DNA from: a virus
DNA: 64,000 nt
Strand: one strand, 5' to 3'
Virus record (IMG/VR): IMGVR_UViG_3300028025_000093
Span: 24,650 to 88,649 of that record
The position numbers were made by a program, and so were the translations under genes. The notes below the pieces were generated by a model. That model searched no databases, was not told where the DNA came from, and saw nothing but the letters and a program-made list of their open reading frames with translations. Shown in pieces: positions 22,651 through 29,837 of this stretch; position 1 is the first letter of the stretch; every line of letters starts with the position of its first letter.

Positions 22651-22923
22651 ATGAGTAACATGACTCCGTTCGAGATTCGCCTAGAACTTTTAAAAATGGC
22701 GAAAGACATGCTTAACGATGAGTACTACGGTAAGCGTGAACAAATTAGCAACGACTGGCATGTAAAGGTCGATTCTGCTAAACTCAATGGTGGAGTGATT
22801 CCTGAACATCCAGGATTCCCTTCTTATCCATCCGAAGCCGATATCATTGCAAAGGCAACTGCCCTAAATGGTTTTGTTTCAAACATCCCTCTAGATACAA
22901 AGACTAGCAAAAAGTCCACCTGA
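22651..22923 (+). CDS. conserved phage protein, function unknown
   Basis: A 90-residue helical protein. The opening MSNMTPFEIRLELLKMAKDM is typical of a family in T4-group phages of marine and freshwater bacteria. AAAGG precedes the ATG. Function unknown. Confidence 0.72.
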   Translation: MSNMTPFEIRLELLKMAKDMLNDEYYGKREQISNDWHVKVDSAKLNGGVIPEHPGFPSYPSEADIIAKATALNGFVSNIPLDTKTSKKST

Positions 22924-22932
22924 TAAGGGGTT

Positions 22933-22955
22933 GGGGTGCATTCGTGCACCCCTCT
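22933..22955 (+). terminator. stem-loop with UUCG tetraloop
   Basis: GGGGTGCA (22933-22940), loop TTCG, TGCACCCC (22945-22952), then TCTT. The 8-bp stem with a UUCG loop is very stable. The T run is poor, so it may stop transcription partly or protect an RNA end. Confidence 0.6.
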
Positions 22956-22974
22956 TACTAACAAGGAGATAACT

Positions 22975-23478
22975 ATGCGAGTATATACAAAAATACTCTT
23001 ATCGATTGCGTTAATTATATCAATTACTGCGATTGCTGTAAAGCAAAATAATGATGGTGATTTAAAAATCGCTTATACAGAACTAACTAAAGACGCTAAG
23101 AAACAAATTGATTGTCTTGCTGAAAACATTTATTATGAAGCAGGATGGGAACCACCTAGTGGTCAACTTGCAGTTGCTCTGGTTACTTTAAACCGAGTCA
23201 ACGATCCAAGATTTCCCAAAGACATTTGTAATGTTGTAAAACAAAAGACACAAGGTATGTGTCAGTTCTCTTGGTTTTGTGAACCACTTAAACCAAAGAA
23301 CCAATATGTTTACCGTAAGAATTTAGAAGTAGCGTTATACGCATACGCTAATTATGAACGTATACAGGACTTGACTCAAGGTGCTATATACTATCACGCT
23401 GATTACGTGAACCCTCGTTGGAAGTTGGAAAAGACTACTACAATTGGTAGACATATATTTTATAAGGATTACAAATAA
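22975..23478 (+). CDS. SleB-type cell wall hydrolase
   Basis: A 167-residue protein with an N-terminal membrane anchor or signal (LLSIALIISITAIAV) and a Hydrolase_2/SleB domain: CLAENIYYEAGWEPPSGQLAVALVTLNRV has the catalytic Glu, with DICNVVKQK and MCQFSWFC after it. Expected activity: cleavage of peptidoglycan glycan strands in the periplasm. AAGGAG before ATG 22975 decides the start. It is a second lysis enzyme, exported unlike the GH19 endolysin. Confidence 0.85.
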   Translation: MRVYTKILLSIALIISITAIAVKQNNDGDLKIAYTELTKDAKKQIDCLAENIYYEAGWEPPSGQLAVALVTLNRVNDPRFPKDICNVVKQKTQGMCQFSWFCEPLKPKNQYVYRKNLEVALYAYANYERIQDLTQGAIYYHADYVNPRWKLEKTTTIGRHIFYKDYK

Positions 23479-24035
23479 TGATGCAAAAACTGAATCTGCA
23501 GCTAAAGGATGAGCAATCTGCACATTCATTCTTTTTATTGATGGAAGATATTTCATTATCTACCTGCAAACAAGCCATCGAATGGATCCTAGAAGCAAAC
23601 TTTTCCGAAGAACGACCAGACATGTTAAATCTGTTGGTGTGTTCTCCAGGTGGTGATTTAAATGCTGCGTTTGCGTTAGTTGACACCATGCGTGGTTCAG
23701 CTATTCCAGTTCGCACAATCGGCTTGGGTCAAATTGCATCGGCAGGATTGTTAATTTTTATCAGTGGCGAAAAGGGTCAACGTATCCTTACCCCAAATAC
23801 TTCAATTCTATCACATCAATATTCTTGGGGTGCGTTTGGTAAAGAGCATGAGTTGTTTGCCACTATTAAAGAGTTTGACTTAACCACAAAGCGTATGATT
23901 GCTCACTATAAAAAATGCAGTGGTCTTACAGAACAAAAAATTCGTGAAGTGCTACTTCCACCACAAGACGTTTGGTTGTCTGCCATGGAAGCTAAAAAAT
24001 TAGGATTATGCGACGATGTTAAAGATCTTAAGTAA
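23478..24035 (+). CDS. clpP: ClpP-like serine protease
   Basis: A 185-residue ClpP-family protein. The triad is visible: S88 in GQIASAG, H113 in LSHQYSWG and D164 in PPQDVWLS. NLLVCSPGGD supplies the oxyanion glycines. No ATPase partner is present, so it either joins the host ClpX/ClpA or works alone. Phage ClpP proteins have been proposed to act in prohead processing or host protein turnover. It shares one base with the SleB gene. Confidence 0.87.
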   Translation: MMQKLNLQLKDEQSAHSFFLLMEDISLSTCKQAIEWILEANFSEERPDMLNLLVCSPGGDLNAAFALVDTMRGSAIPVRTIGLGQIASAGLLIFISGEKGQRILTPNTSILSHQYSWGAFGKEHELFATIKEFDLTTKRMIAHYKKCSGLTEQKIREVLLPPQDVWLSAMEAKKLGLCDDVKDLK

Positions 24036-24204
24036 TTATATTCGTTACTCTGGTATTTGGGTTACCTTTGGATTAAACCCACTTCACTGGAGTTTTAAAT
24101 TTGAATTCATGCATCCTGACGAGTTAAATCCAAAGATGCGTGGAATCTACTTTGTACTGGCATTTGTGTCAGTACGTATTGTTATTGATGATGGTTCTTG
24201 GTAA
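24016..24204 (+). CDS. small protein, function unknown
   Basis: A 62-residue protein (MLKILSNYIRYSGIWVTFGL) overlapping clpP by 20 bases, with a hydrophobic C-terminal segment (YFVLAFVSVRIVI). LNPLHWSFKFEF is a stretch seen in small phage proteins. Function unknown. Confidence 0.58.
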   Translation: MLKILSNYIRYSGIWVTFGLNPLHWSFKFEFMHPDELNPKMRGIYFVLAFVSVRIVIDDGSW

Positions 24205-24214
24205 GGAGAATAGT

Positions 24215-24454
24215 ATGGAACGTAAAGATATTATTGCATTTATTTTTGGCGCAGTTTTAGTTGCCATGACTGCTATTATTTGTATGACATATTACAGTCT
24301 GCAAAGAGATTCAGCAATGAAGTCAAATATTGAATCAGCAATTGTAAAGGGAATTGACCCTATTGCAGTTCGTTGTGCTTATGGATCAAGCGATACTCTA
24401 TGCATCGTTTACGCATCTACCCACAACAAAGAGATTCCCAACTCTAAGAAGTAA
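24215..24454 (+). CDS. small membrane protein
   Basis: A 79-residue protein with one membrane helix (IIAFIFGAVLVAMTAIICMTYY) and a soluble C-terminal part with two cysteines (VRCAYGSSDTLCIVYAS). AAGGAG before ATG 24215 decides this start. Function unknown. Confidence 0.68.
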   Translation: MERKDIIAFIFGAVLVAMTAIICMTYYSLQRDSAMKSNIESAIVKGIDPIAVRCAYGSSDTLCIVYASTHNKEIPNSKK

Positions 24455-24458
24455 TCCC

Positions 24459-24487
24459 AATAACCCTCAGTTCTTGAGGGTTATTTT
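24459..24487 (+). terminator. rho-independent terminator
   Basis: Perfect 11-bp stem AATAACCCTCA / TGAGGGTTATT around loop GTTCT, ending in T residues. It closes the operon before promoter P3. Confidence 0.88.
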
Positions 24488-24497
24488 CCCCTTTAAA

Positions 24498-24513
24498 ATC
24501 AATGACTTACGTG
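24498..24513 (+). repeat. copy 3 of ATCAATGACTTACGTG motif
   Basis: Identical 16 bases to 12939-12954. Here it ends 5 bases before the -35 box of P3. Confidence 0.7.
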
Positions 24514-24518
24514 AGGGG

Positions 24519-24547
24519 TTTACTTTAATTCAATTTCAGCGTATAAT
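24519..24547 (+). promoter_or_regulatory. sigma70-like promoter P3
   Basis: -35 TTTACT (24519-24524), 17-bp spacer, -10 TATAAT (24542-24547), then ATG at 24554. This ATG opens an eight-codon frame (MMIEKELL, 24554-24580) that ends in ATGA overlap with the next gene and includes its AAAAGGAG site. Confidence 0.85.
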
Positions 24548-24576
24548 TATATTATGATGATTGAAAAGGAGTTGTT

Positions 24577-24786
24577 ATGAAATATCGTGTTATTGTGAAT
24601 GGTGTATCTTTTTATACCACTGGTGCTGCAATTAAACGTGGCGTTGGCGATTCTGTTAGCGTCAATACTGTAGTTCGCCAGCTGTTTGAAAACTTGTTTA
24701 ACGCAGTTGGCATTGCTTCAACAATGACAGTGTATGATAACAAGATGAACCGAGTTAAGTACGACGTTCAAATATCCAAAGTTTAA
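24577..24786 (+). CDS. small phage protein, function unknown
   Basis: A 69-residue protein (MKYRVIVNGVSFYTTGAAIK), with beta strands at both ends and a helix in the middle. It is coupled to the leaderless mini-ORF behind P3. No family recognised. Confidence 0.68.
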   Translation: MKYRVIVNGVSFYTTGAAIKRGVGDSVSVNTVVRQLFENLFNAVGIASTMTVYDNKMNRVKYDVQISKV

Positions 24787-24787
24787 C

Positions 24788-24816
24788 TTTACTTTAATTC
24801 AGTAATCAGGTATAAT
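24788..24816 (+). promoter_or_regulatory. sigma70-like promoter P4 (leaderless)
   Basis: -35 TTTACT (24788-24793), 17-bp spacer, -10 TATAAT (24811-24816). ATG 24823 lies six bases downstream. The spacer and flanks closely resemble those of P3 and P5. Confidence 0.85.
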
Positions 24817-24822
24817 TATATT

Positions 24823-25164
24823 ATGATGATTTTTACCACACCACATCGTTCCAAAAAACGCAAGCCTACGGCAAAGCAACGGGAGTTGTCTAATTCTTGG
24901 AACGATCTGTTAAAGAAGTACCCCACAAAGACTGTTGTGAGACCAAAGCAACAACTCAGTGACGTGTACTCGCTTGGAAAACCTGCTTGTCGTGAGACAC
25001 CTAAGATTCCAAGTCTTCCCTTCAGTGGTGGTGCATGCACCAAAAAAGATTCACCAGTGTATACAGGTACCAAGATCAAAGGTATCGGTACAATGCACAA
25101 GTCGAATGCAGTTCCTATATTTTCTGATGAAGAAGCAGTGGCTATTGCCACTATGCGGAGATAA
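24823..25164 (+). CDS. conserved phage protein, function unknown
   Basis: A 113-residue basic protein (MMIFTTPHRSKKRKPTAKQR). PTAKQRELSNSWNDLLKKY and the later SLPFSGGACTKK..YTGTKIKGIGTMHKSN..PIFSDEEA are typical of a small family in T4-group phages. Positive charge suggests nucleic-acid contact. Read without a leader from P4. Confidence 0.75.
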   Translation: MMIFTTPHRSKKRKPTAKQRELSNSWNDLLKKYPTKTVVRPKQQLSDVYSLGKPACRETPKIPSLPFSGGACTKKDSPVYTGTKIKGIGTMHKSNAVPIFSDEEAVAIATMRR

Positions 25165-25165
25165 T

Positions 25166-25399
25166 ATGAATAAAAAGGTTTTGATGAAGATTCGCTTGAA
25201 GCAAGATGGTACTTGGGAACATGTCTATCAAGATGGTTCTGTAGATGATGAGTTTTATCAATTGAATGTTGTAGAACTTGCCAAGATGCAACGTGCCAAA
25301 TATTTTGAGCAATCCCAAGATTATGTTGAACAAGCTGTTGAGATTTCTGGTTACAAAGATGCTATTCAAGTTATCGATCATATAAGGAAATTGAAATGA
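25166..25399 (+). CDS. small phage protein, function unknown
   Basis: A 77-residue protein (MNKKVLMKIRLKQDGTWEHV). GGAG before ATG 25166 fixes the start. Two strands followed by helices. Function unknown. Confidence 0.65.
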   Translation: MNKKVLMKIRLKQDGTWEHVYQDGSVDDEFYQLNVVELAKMQRAKYFEQSQDYVEQAVEISGYKDAIQVIDHIRKLK

Positions 25400-25584
25400 G
25401 CGAGTTCTGCGTAAAGTGTGCTGAAAAAGAAGCACAGATGGAAATTGTATTAAAGAAATACTATGATGAAATTGAAATCCTCAAGAAACGTATTGAGAAG
25501 TTGGAAAATGAAAATGAAGCACTAATTTTAGATGTGGCATTTTATGGTGGTAATATGATCAACTTGTCTTGTGATAACAAATAG
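25396..25584 (+). CDS. small coiled-coil protein
   Basis: A 62-residue protein. CVKCAEKEAQ at the front could bind metal; residues 18-42 form a regular coiled coil (EIEILKKRIEKLENENEAL). It overlaps the previous gene by 4 bases. Confidence 0.62.
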   Translation: MSEFCVKCAEKEAQMEIVLKKYYDEIEILKKRIEKLENENEALILDVAFYGGNMINLSCDNK

Positions 25585-25595
25585 GAATTTATATA

Positions 25596-25856
25596 ATGAA
25601 CGCAGCATATCAACAACTTGTAACAGCCAGTGCAAATAATGATAGACAAACTCTTAATGATATCTACATTTCTTTGCTAAATCAAAAAATGAAGTTGGAT
25701 AAATTCTTTAGTATGTTTCTTGATAAACTTGGCGACAAAATGGATCCCGATGAAACTGATACTCCAGTCTGGAAATTATATCGTGAAAAGACTAAAGAGT
25801 ATTCTGAGTTGGATAAAACAATTAAAATTGCCAACTATTACTTGAAGAAGAGCTAA
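25596..25856 (+). CDS. small helical protein upstream of gp33
   Basis: An 86-residue helical, charged protein (MNAAYQQLVTASANNDRQTL). In T4 the gene next to 33 on this side is dsbA (89 residues), but sequence similarity is not evident, so only position hints at that. Function unknown. Confidence 0.65.
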   Translation: MNAAYQQLVTASANNDRQTLNDIYISLLNQKMKLDKFFSMFLDKLGDKMDPDETDTPVWKLYREKTKEYSELDKTIKIANYYLKKS

Positions 25857-25857
25857 T

Positions 25858-26073
25858 ATGTTTAGAACATCGAATGAATTTTCTTTACACATTGAGCAGA
25901 TAGTTAAGGAAAAGCGTATGTCTCATATGGACGCTGTGCTTGAATATTGTAAAGAAAACTTTCTTGAACCACAGGATATTGCTAAATTGGTAAACAAATC
26001 TTTGAAAGAAAAGATTGCCATTAATATGCAAGATTCAAACCTAATGCCGAAAACAGCAAAACTTGATATTTAA
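25858..26073 (+). CDS. 33: gp33-like late transcription accessory protein
   Basis: A 71-residue helical protein. SLHIEQIVKEKRMSHMDAVLEYCKEN, then LEPQDIAKLVNKSLKEKI, resembles the gp33 proteins of marine T4-group phages, which link the sliding clamp and RNA polymerase for late transcription. The position directly before gp59 and gp32 is the T4 order. Late boxes in this window give it a purpose. Confidence 0.7.
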   Translation: MFRTSNEFSLHIEQIVKEKRMSHMDAVLEYCKENFLEPQDIAKLVNKSLKEKIAINMQDSNLMPKTAKLDI

Positions 26074-26086
26074 CTGAGAGAAACTT

Positions 26087-26701
26087 GTGGACGGATTTAA
26101 AGCCTACAAATATTATATTGCAATTAAGCTGCACTTTACAAAAGATAACTTTGATGTTTTTAAAAATCGTGGTAACGTAAAAGGTACTCGTGATGCTTTC
26201 AATGCTCGTAATGATCGTTATATGTTTGAGAAACTTGCACGTAAGTACCCAGTTGATAAAGATTTAATTCAGTACTACGTTGCAAACTTTGCTTATGGTA
26301 ATGATGCTGCAATCTATTCTTTTGAAGAAGCTGAAACTAATCTATTAGAATGGAATCGAAGAAAGCAAAGTATTACAAAAATCTTTGCAGATGATTGTAA
26401 TAAGATTCTTATGGATGCTTGCAAAAGTAAATACAAAGAAGAATCAATATTTAACTTGACGAATAAAGGATATTCAAGTATACTTAAATTATTCCTTGGC
26501 AATCAGATCTCTTTAGAAAGCCTAAGAATAATTGATGACTTGCATCCAGTGATTGATTCTTGGAAAGAAAATTCATCTATGGTTTTGTTATGGGAAAATG
26601 AAATTCGCAGGATTGAAAAGTCCAAGGGTTTTGTTAAGTATGATAGTGAGAAAGTAGCAAAAGTTTTTAATAACTTTATTCAGGAAATTAAAGAGTTATA
26701 A
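26087..26701 (+). CDS. 59: gp59-like DNA helicase loader
   Basis: A 204-residue mostly helical protein matching T4 gp59 in length and pattern: GFKAYKYYIAIKLHFTKDNFDV, RNDRYMFEKLARKY and NLLEWNRRKQSITKIFADDCNKIL correspond to gp59 segments. It loads the replicative helicase on fork DNA covered by gp32. The start is GTG, after GAGAGAAA. It lies between gp33 and gp32 as in T4. Confidence 0.85.
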   Translation: MDGFKAYKYYIAIKLHFTKDNFDVFKNRGNVKGTRDAFNARNDRYMFEKLARKYPVDKDLIQYYVANFAYGNDAAIYSFEEAETNLLEWNRRKQSITKIFADDCNKILMDACKSKYKEESIFNLTNKGYSSILKLFLGNQISLESLRIIDDLHPVIDSWKENSSMVLLWENEIRRIEKSKGFVKYDSEKVAKVFNNFIQEIKEL

Positions 26702-26702
26702 G

Positions 26703-26924
26703 ATGGGCAAGACATACCTTAAGAATCAAAAATCTTATGAAGAGCAATCCAGTGGTCGTTCTGGAAAGCATGCTAATCATACCAGTGGTAAAAAAACTGG
26801 TGGTATGAAAACGCTAAATAGTTATGTTGAAGAAGATTATGAAGATCCGTTCCAAGATGATTTTGGAATTGAAGATAGTATTTCGATTCAACATACAAAA
26901 GACGATACAACAAATACACCGTAA
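26703..26924 (+). CDS. small protein between gp59 and gp32
   Basis: A 73-residue polar protein (MGKTYLKNQKSYEEQSSGRS) with a basic first half and an acidic second half (VEEDYEDPFQDDFGIED). Probably disordered. Its position suggests a link to replication, but no family is recognised. Confidence 0.6.
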   Translation: MGKTYLKNQKSYEEQSSGRSGKHANHTSGKKTGGMKTLNSYVEEDYEDPFQDDFGIEDSISIQHTKDDTTNTP

Positions 26925-26945
26925 TATTAATATAAAGGAAATACG

Positions 26946-27866
26946 ATGGACATTCAAACACTCCGCAAAATGCGCAACTCTGACTTTGGTGCTATCTCTA
27001 GCGCATTCGACAAAGTCGCAAACCCATCCTCAGAAAAGAAAAGTTATGCTGATGATCGCTTCTGGAAACTAGAAGGTGACAAAGCAGGTAACGGCACAGC
27101 CACAATTCGTTTTCTACCACGTGTAGAAGGTGATGAGTTGCCTTGGGTACGTATCTTTTCTCATGGCTTCCAAGGACCAACTGGTAAGTGGTACATTGAG
27201 AACTCACTAACTACTCTTGGTGAGAATGACCCTGTTGGTGAACTCAACACTCAACTGTGGAACTCTGGTTCTGATGCTAACAAGAAAATTGCTCAGGCTC
27301 AAAAGCGTAAGCTAAGTTTCATTGCTAACATTATGGTTGTTAGTGATCCAAAGCATCCAGAGAATGAAGGTAAAGTATTCTTGTTTAAGTTCGGCAAGAA
27401 AATCTTTGATAAGATTATGGACAAAGCACGTCCAACCTTTGAAGATGAGAAGCCAGTAAATGTGTTTGACTTCTGGGAAGGTGCCAACTTCAAACTGCGT
27501 ATGCGTAAGAAGGATGGTTACATTAACTATGATGAGTCAGCATTTAGTGACCCAGCTGCTCTAGCCAATGGAGATGAAGAAGATATCCTACGTATTGCAA
27601 ACCAGCAACACAAGTTGGCTGAGTTTACCGATCGTAAGAACTTTAAATCTTACGATGAACTCAAGAAGAAACTTCAAGAAGTTCTTTCTGGTGATGCATT
27701 CGCAAGCAAGTCTGCTGCGGAAATTGCTGAAGAGGAAGATCGCCCAGTTCGTACCGCACCTGAACCACGTTCAGTACCAGCACCTGCTGCAAAGACATCG
27801 TCAGTTGATGACGACAATGATGATGACGTAATGTCATACTTTGAGAAGATTGCTAAGGAAGACTAA
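26946..27866 (+). CDS. 32: gp32-like single-stranded DNA-binding protein
   Basis: A 306-residue protein. LRKMRNSDFGAISSAFDKV is the N-terminal cooperativity region, residues about 30-230 the OB-fold core (GTATIRFLPRVEGDELPWVRIFSHGFQGPTGKW, PENEGKVFLFKFGKKIFDKI), and the end is acidic (DDDNDDDVMSYFEKIAKED), as required for partner binding. The Zn-binding cysteines of T4 gp32 are absent, as I recall for gp32 of marine T4-group phages. It coats single-stranded DNA during replication and recombination. Confidence 0.94.
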   Translation: MDIQTLRKMRNSDFGAISSAFDKVANPSSEKKSYADDRFWKLEGDKAGNGTATIRFLPRVEGDELPWVRIFSHGFQGPTGKWYIENSLTTLGENDPVGELNTQLWNSGSDANKKIAQAQKRKLSFIANIMVVSDPKHPENEGKVFLFKFGKKIFDKIMDKARPTFEDEKPVNVFDFWEGANFKLRMRKKDGYINYDESAFSDPAALANGDEEDILRIANQQHKLAEFTDRKNFKSYDELKKKLQEVLSGDAFASKSAAEIAEEEDRPVRTAPEPRSVPAPAAKTSSVDDDNDDDVMSYFEKIAKED

Positions 27867-27886
27867 ACAAATCCCATGCATGTACT

Positions 27887-27912
27887 AAGGGCAGCTTCGG
27901 CTGCCCTTTTTT
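27887..27912 (+). terminator. strong terminator between convergent operons
   Basis: AAGGGCAG / CTGCCCTT with loop CTTCGG and six T on the plus strand. It ends gp32 and lies just past the end of the minus-strand tape-measure gene, so it may serve both directions. Confidence 0.9.
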
Positions 27913-27913
27913 G

Positions 27914-29644
27914 TTATGCGAATCTGGTACGAACGTATCGGTTCATAGTCTGTTCTTGATTGCGAACAGGCAACTGAATAACTTGTCTAGTGTTAGATAT
28001 GTTTGTGGTTGGTGCATTAACTGCTGTATTGTTACCACCAGAACCACCACCAGCTGCAGTTCTAGCACTATCGTTTGCTGCAGATTGAGAAGAAACTGCA
28101 TTGGCTGAACCCATGGCTAATCCCATTGCCGCAATTTTCTCAGTTGGTAAAGCAGCAATTGCTTTTATTTTGTCAGCATCTATTGAAGAGAATGCCTTTA
28201 AGCCGTTACCTAATTTCTCTACACCGATACCAGCTTTTTCAATATTAGCTCCACTTTCACCAAGAGCAATAATTTGATCAACTGGAGATTTCTGTCCAGA
28301 AACTTTTGACAGTAAGCCACCAACCAAGTTACCTACACCAGCAACGGCATTTGCTGCACCAAACGTAGCCATACCAGCAGATACTGCTATTAAACCAGCA
28401 CCTACTTGAATTAGATTCATACCATCAACAGCAGCCAATCTTTCAATGGCTTCAGTGATTGAATTAACAATTGCTACAACTCCTTCAGCAATACCAGAGA
28501 TAATCTTTTCAGCAGCATTACCGAATGCTTCAATTCCAGGTGCAGCCATTTCAAGTGCTTTACCAATACCCATAACTGCTAAAGTAACAGCACCAAGACC
28601 AATTAGCGTAGCTGGGTTGGCCATAGCAGCCAGTCCCCTAGCCAGTCCAAACAATAATGATTGAATACCTTTACCAGCACCTTTGCCCAGAGCAGACAAA
28701 CCACCACCTAGTGAAGCAAGTCCCAATCCAATACCACCCAAGATTCCACCACCTCCACTAGCTTCAGGTGAAGCACCTTTAGCTTTATCACCACCCATTA
28801 ATGCCGTATTCTTTTCGATCTTTTCAAGAAGTGCACTTTGTGCTTCATCTCTACGAGCAGATTCCATTTCTTCTTCAGAAACATTGACTGCATCGTTTTG
28901 TTCTTTATTTGTAAGTGGAGTTCCAGCCGATTCTGCTTTACCAACTAAACTTGCACGGATATCTGTTTTAGCAAATGCGTCAGATAGAGTTTCACGTTTT
29001 GATATAAGACGTTTACCTTCTGGAGTTGCAGATAATTGTTTCTCTGTTAAACCAGTTTCAGATTTTAATTTTTCAATCTGGCTTTCATTGGTTTTAATTT
29101 CTTTGGCAGTAGTATTTCTTGCAGCAAAATCTTGACGTAAATCTTTATCAGATTTTTCACTTCCAAGTTTACGCTGTTGGTCAACGAACTGTCTTTCAGC
29201 AATTTTCTTATTTAAGAAACCACCAACGTTGACTGCCTTAAGTACAGTTGTTCCTGTTGCTCTTAATGAACCAAACTTATCGCCCAACCCTCTACTCATA
29301 TTACGGAATTTATCACCTAAACTATCAAATGTCTTGACAGTTTTAGCAATATTACCAATAGCCTCAATCATTTCATCACGAGCAACTTGGGCTGCTTTAA
29401 TATCTTCAAGAGATTCTGCCATACCCTTTGATACTTTTAAAGTTTCTTTTTGAACTTTAAGCATCTCTTCATTTTCTATCGAAGAAGTTTTATCGGAAGG
29501 TTTTAATCCTGCGAGTTGTTCTTCTCTATTTTGTTCCATAATAGTTTGCATGGAACGCAATGAAGACAAAGATTCTCGTTGAGCTTCTAGTAGTGATTTA
29601 AAATCACTAGACTGAACGTGTACCATTATCGGTGGTTTGGCCAT
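27914..29644 (-). CDS. 29: gp29-like tail tape measure protein
   Basis: A 576-residue protein close in length to T4 gp29 (590). The N-terminal half is coiled coil (EEQLAGLKPSDKTSSIENEEMLKVQKETLKVSK), followed by a glycine-rich hinge and a long hydrophobic region (about residues 295-420, LLFGLARGLAAMANPATLIGLGAVTLAVMGIG), as in tape measures. The end is low-complexity (AAGGGSGGNN) with a conserved tail VRNQEQTMNRYVRTRFA. It sets tail length inside the tube. The order gp26-gp51-gp29 supports the call. Confidence 0.82.
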   Translation of the reverse strand: MAKPPIMVHVQSSDFKSLLEAQRESLSSLRSMQTIMEQNREEQLAGLKPSDKTSSIENEEMLKVQKETLKVSKGMAESLEDIKAAQVARDEMIEAIGNIAKTVKTFDSLGDKFRNMSRGLGDKFGSLRATGTTVLKAVNVGGFLNKKIAERQFVDQQRKLGSEKSDKDLRQDFAARNTTAKEIKTNESQIEKLKSETGLTEKQLSATPEGKRLISKRETLSDAFAKTDIRASLVGKAESAGTPLTNKEQNDAVNVSEEEMESARRDEAQSALLEKIEKNTALMGGDKAKGASPEASGGGGILGGIGLGLASLGGGLSALGKGAGKGIQSLLFGLARGLAAMANPATLIGLGAVTLAVMGIGKALEMAAPGIEAFGNAAEKIISGIAEGVVAIVNSITEAIERLAAVDGMNLIQVGAGLIAVSAGMATFGAANAVAGVGNLVGGLLSKVSGQKSPVDQIIALGESGANIEKAGIGVEKLGNGLKAFSSIDADKIKAIAALPTEKIAAMGLAMGSANAVSSQSAANDSARTAAGGGSGGNNTAVNAPTTNISNTRQVIQLPVRNQEQTMNRYVRTRFA

Positions 29645-29655
29645 CTTAGTTTACC

Positions 29656-29799
29656 TTACTTTCTTTGTGCATCTAATCGTTGTTTTTCTTCTTCTAGATA
29701 TTTAACTAGCATAGCAACGTAAATCTCTCGCTCAAACGGTATCATACTTTCAAGTTCATTCAGCGAGTATTTGTGGTACTGCATCAAAGCAAAATTCAT
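29656..29799 (-). CDS. 51: gp51-like hub assembly ORF / frameshift extension of gp26
   Basis: A 47-residue protein from ATG 29799 (MNFALMQYHKYSLNELESMI), ending EEEKQRLDAQRK. The YHKYSLNELESMIPFEREIYVAMLV stretch is like short proteins next to the tape measure in T4-group phages. Its frame is open upstream into the end of the gp26-like gene. There a run of eight T (29840-29847 on the complement) precedes the gp26 stop, and a -1 slip would join the two as one protein of about 298 residues. It may thus be expressed only as the C-terminal part of a fusion. Confidence 0.7.
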   Translation of the reverse strand: MNFALMQYHKYSLNELESMIPFEREIYVAMLVKYLEEEKQRLDAQRK

Positions 29800-29837
29800 T
29801 TTGTAATAATTATACAAAGTGTCATGACAAAGGTTTA

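Noticed and set aside
26814-26820. CTAAATA late box before gp32
   Set aside because: It lies inside a coding gene, more than 120 bases from gp32, and may be chance. Another copy inside the fibre gene near 54888 was set aside for the same reason.
28683-29135. 150-codon plus-strand frame opposite the tape measure gene
   Set aside because: It is antisense to a well-supported coding gene, has low-complexity Pro/Ser sequence caused by the reverse of Ala/Gly-rich codons, and no ribosome binding site.
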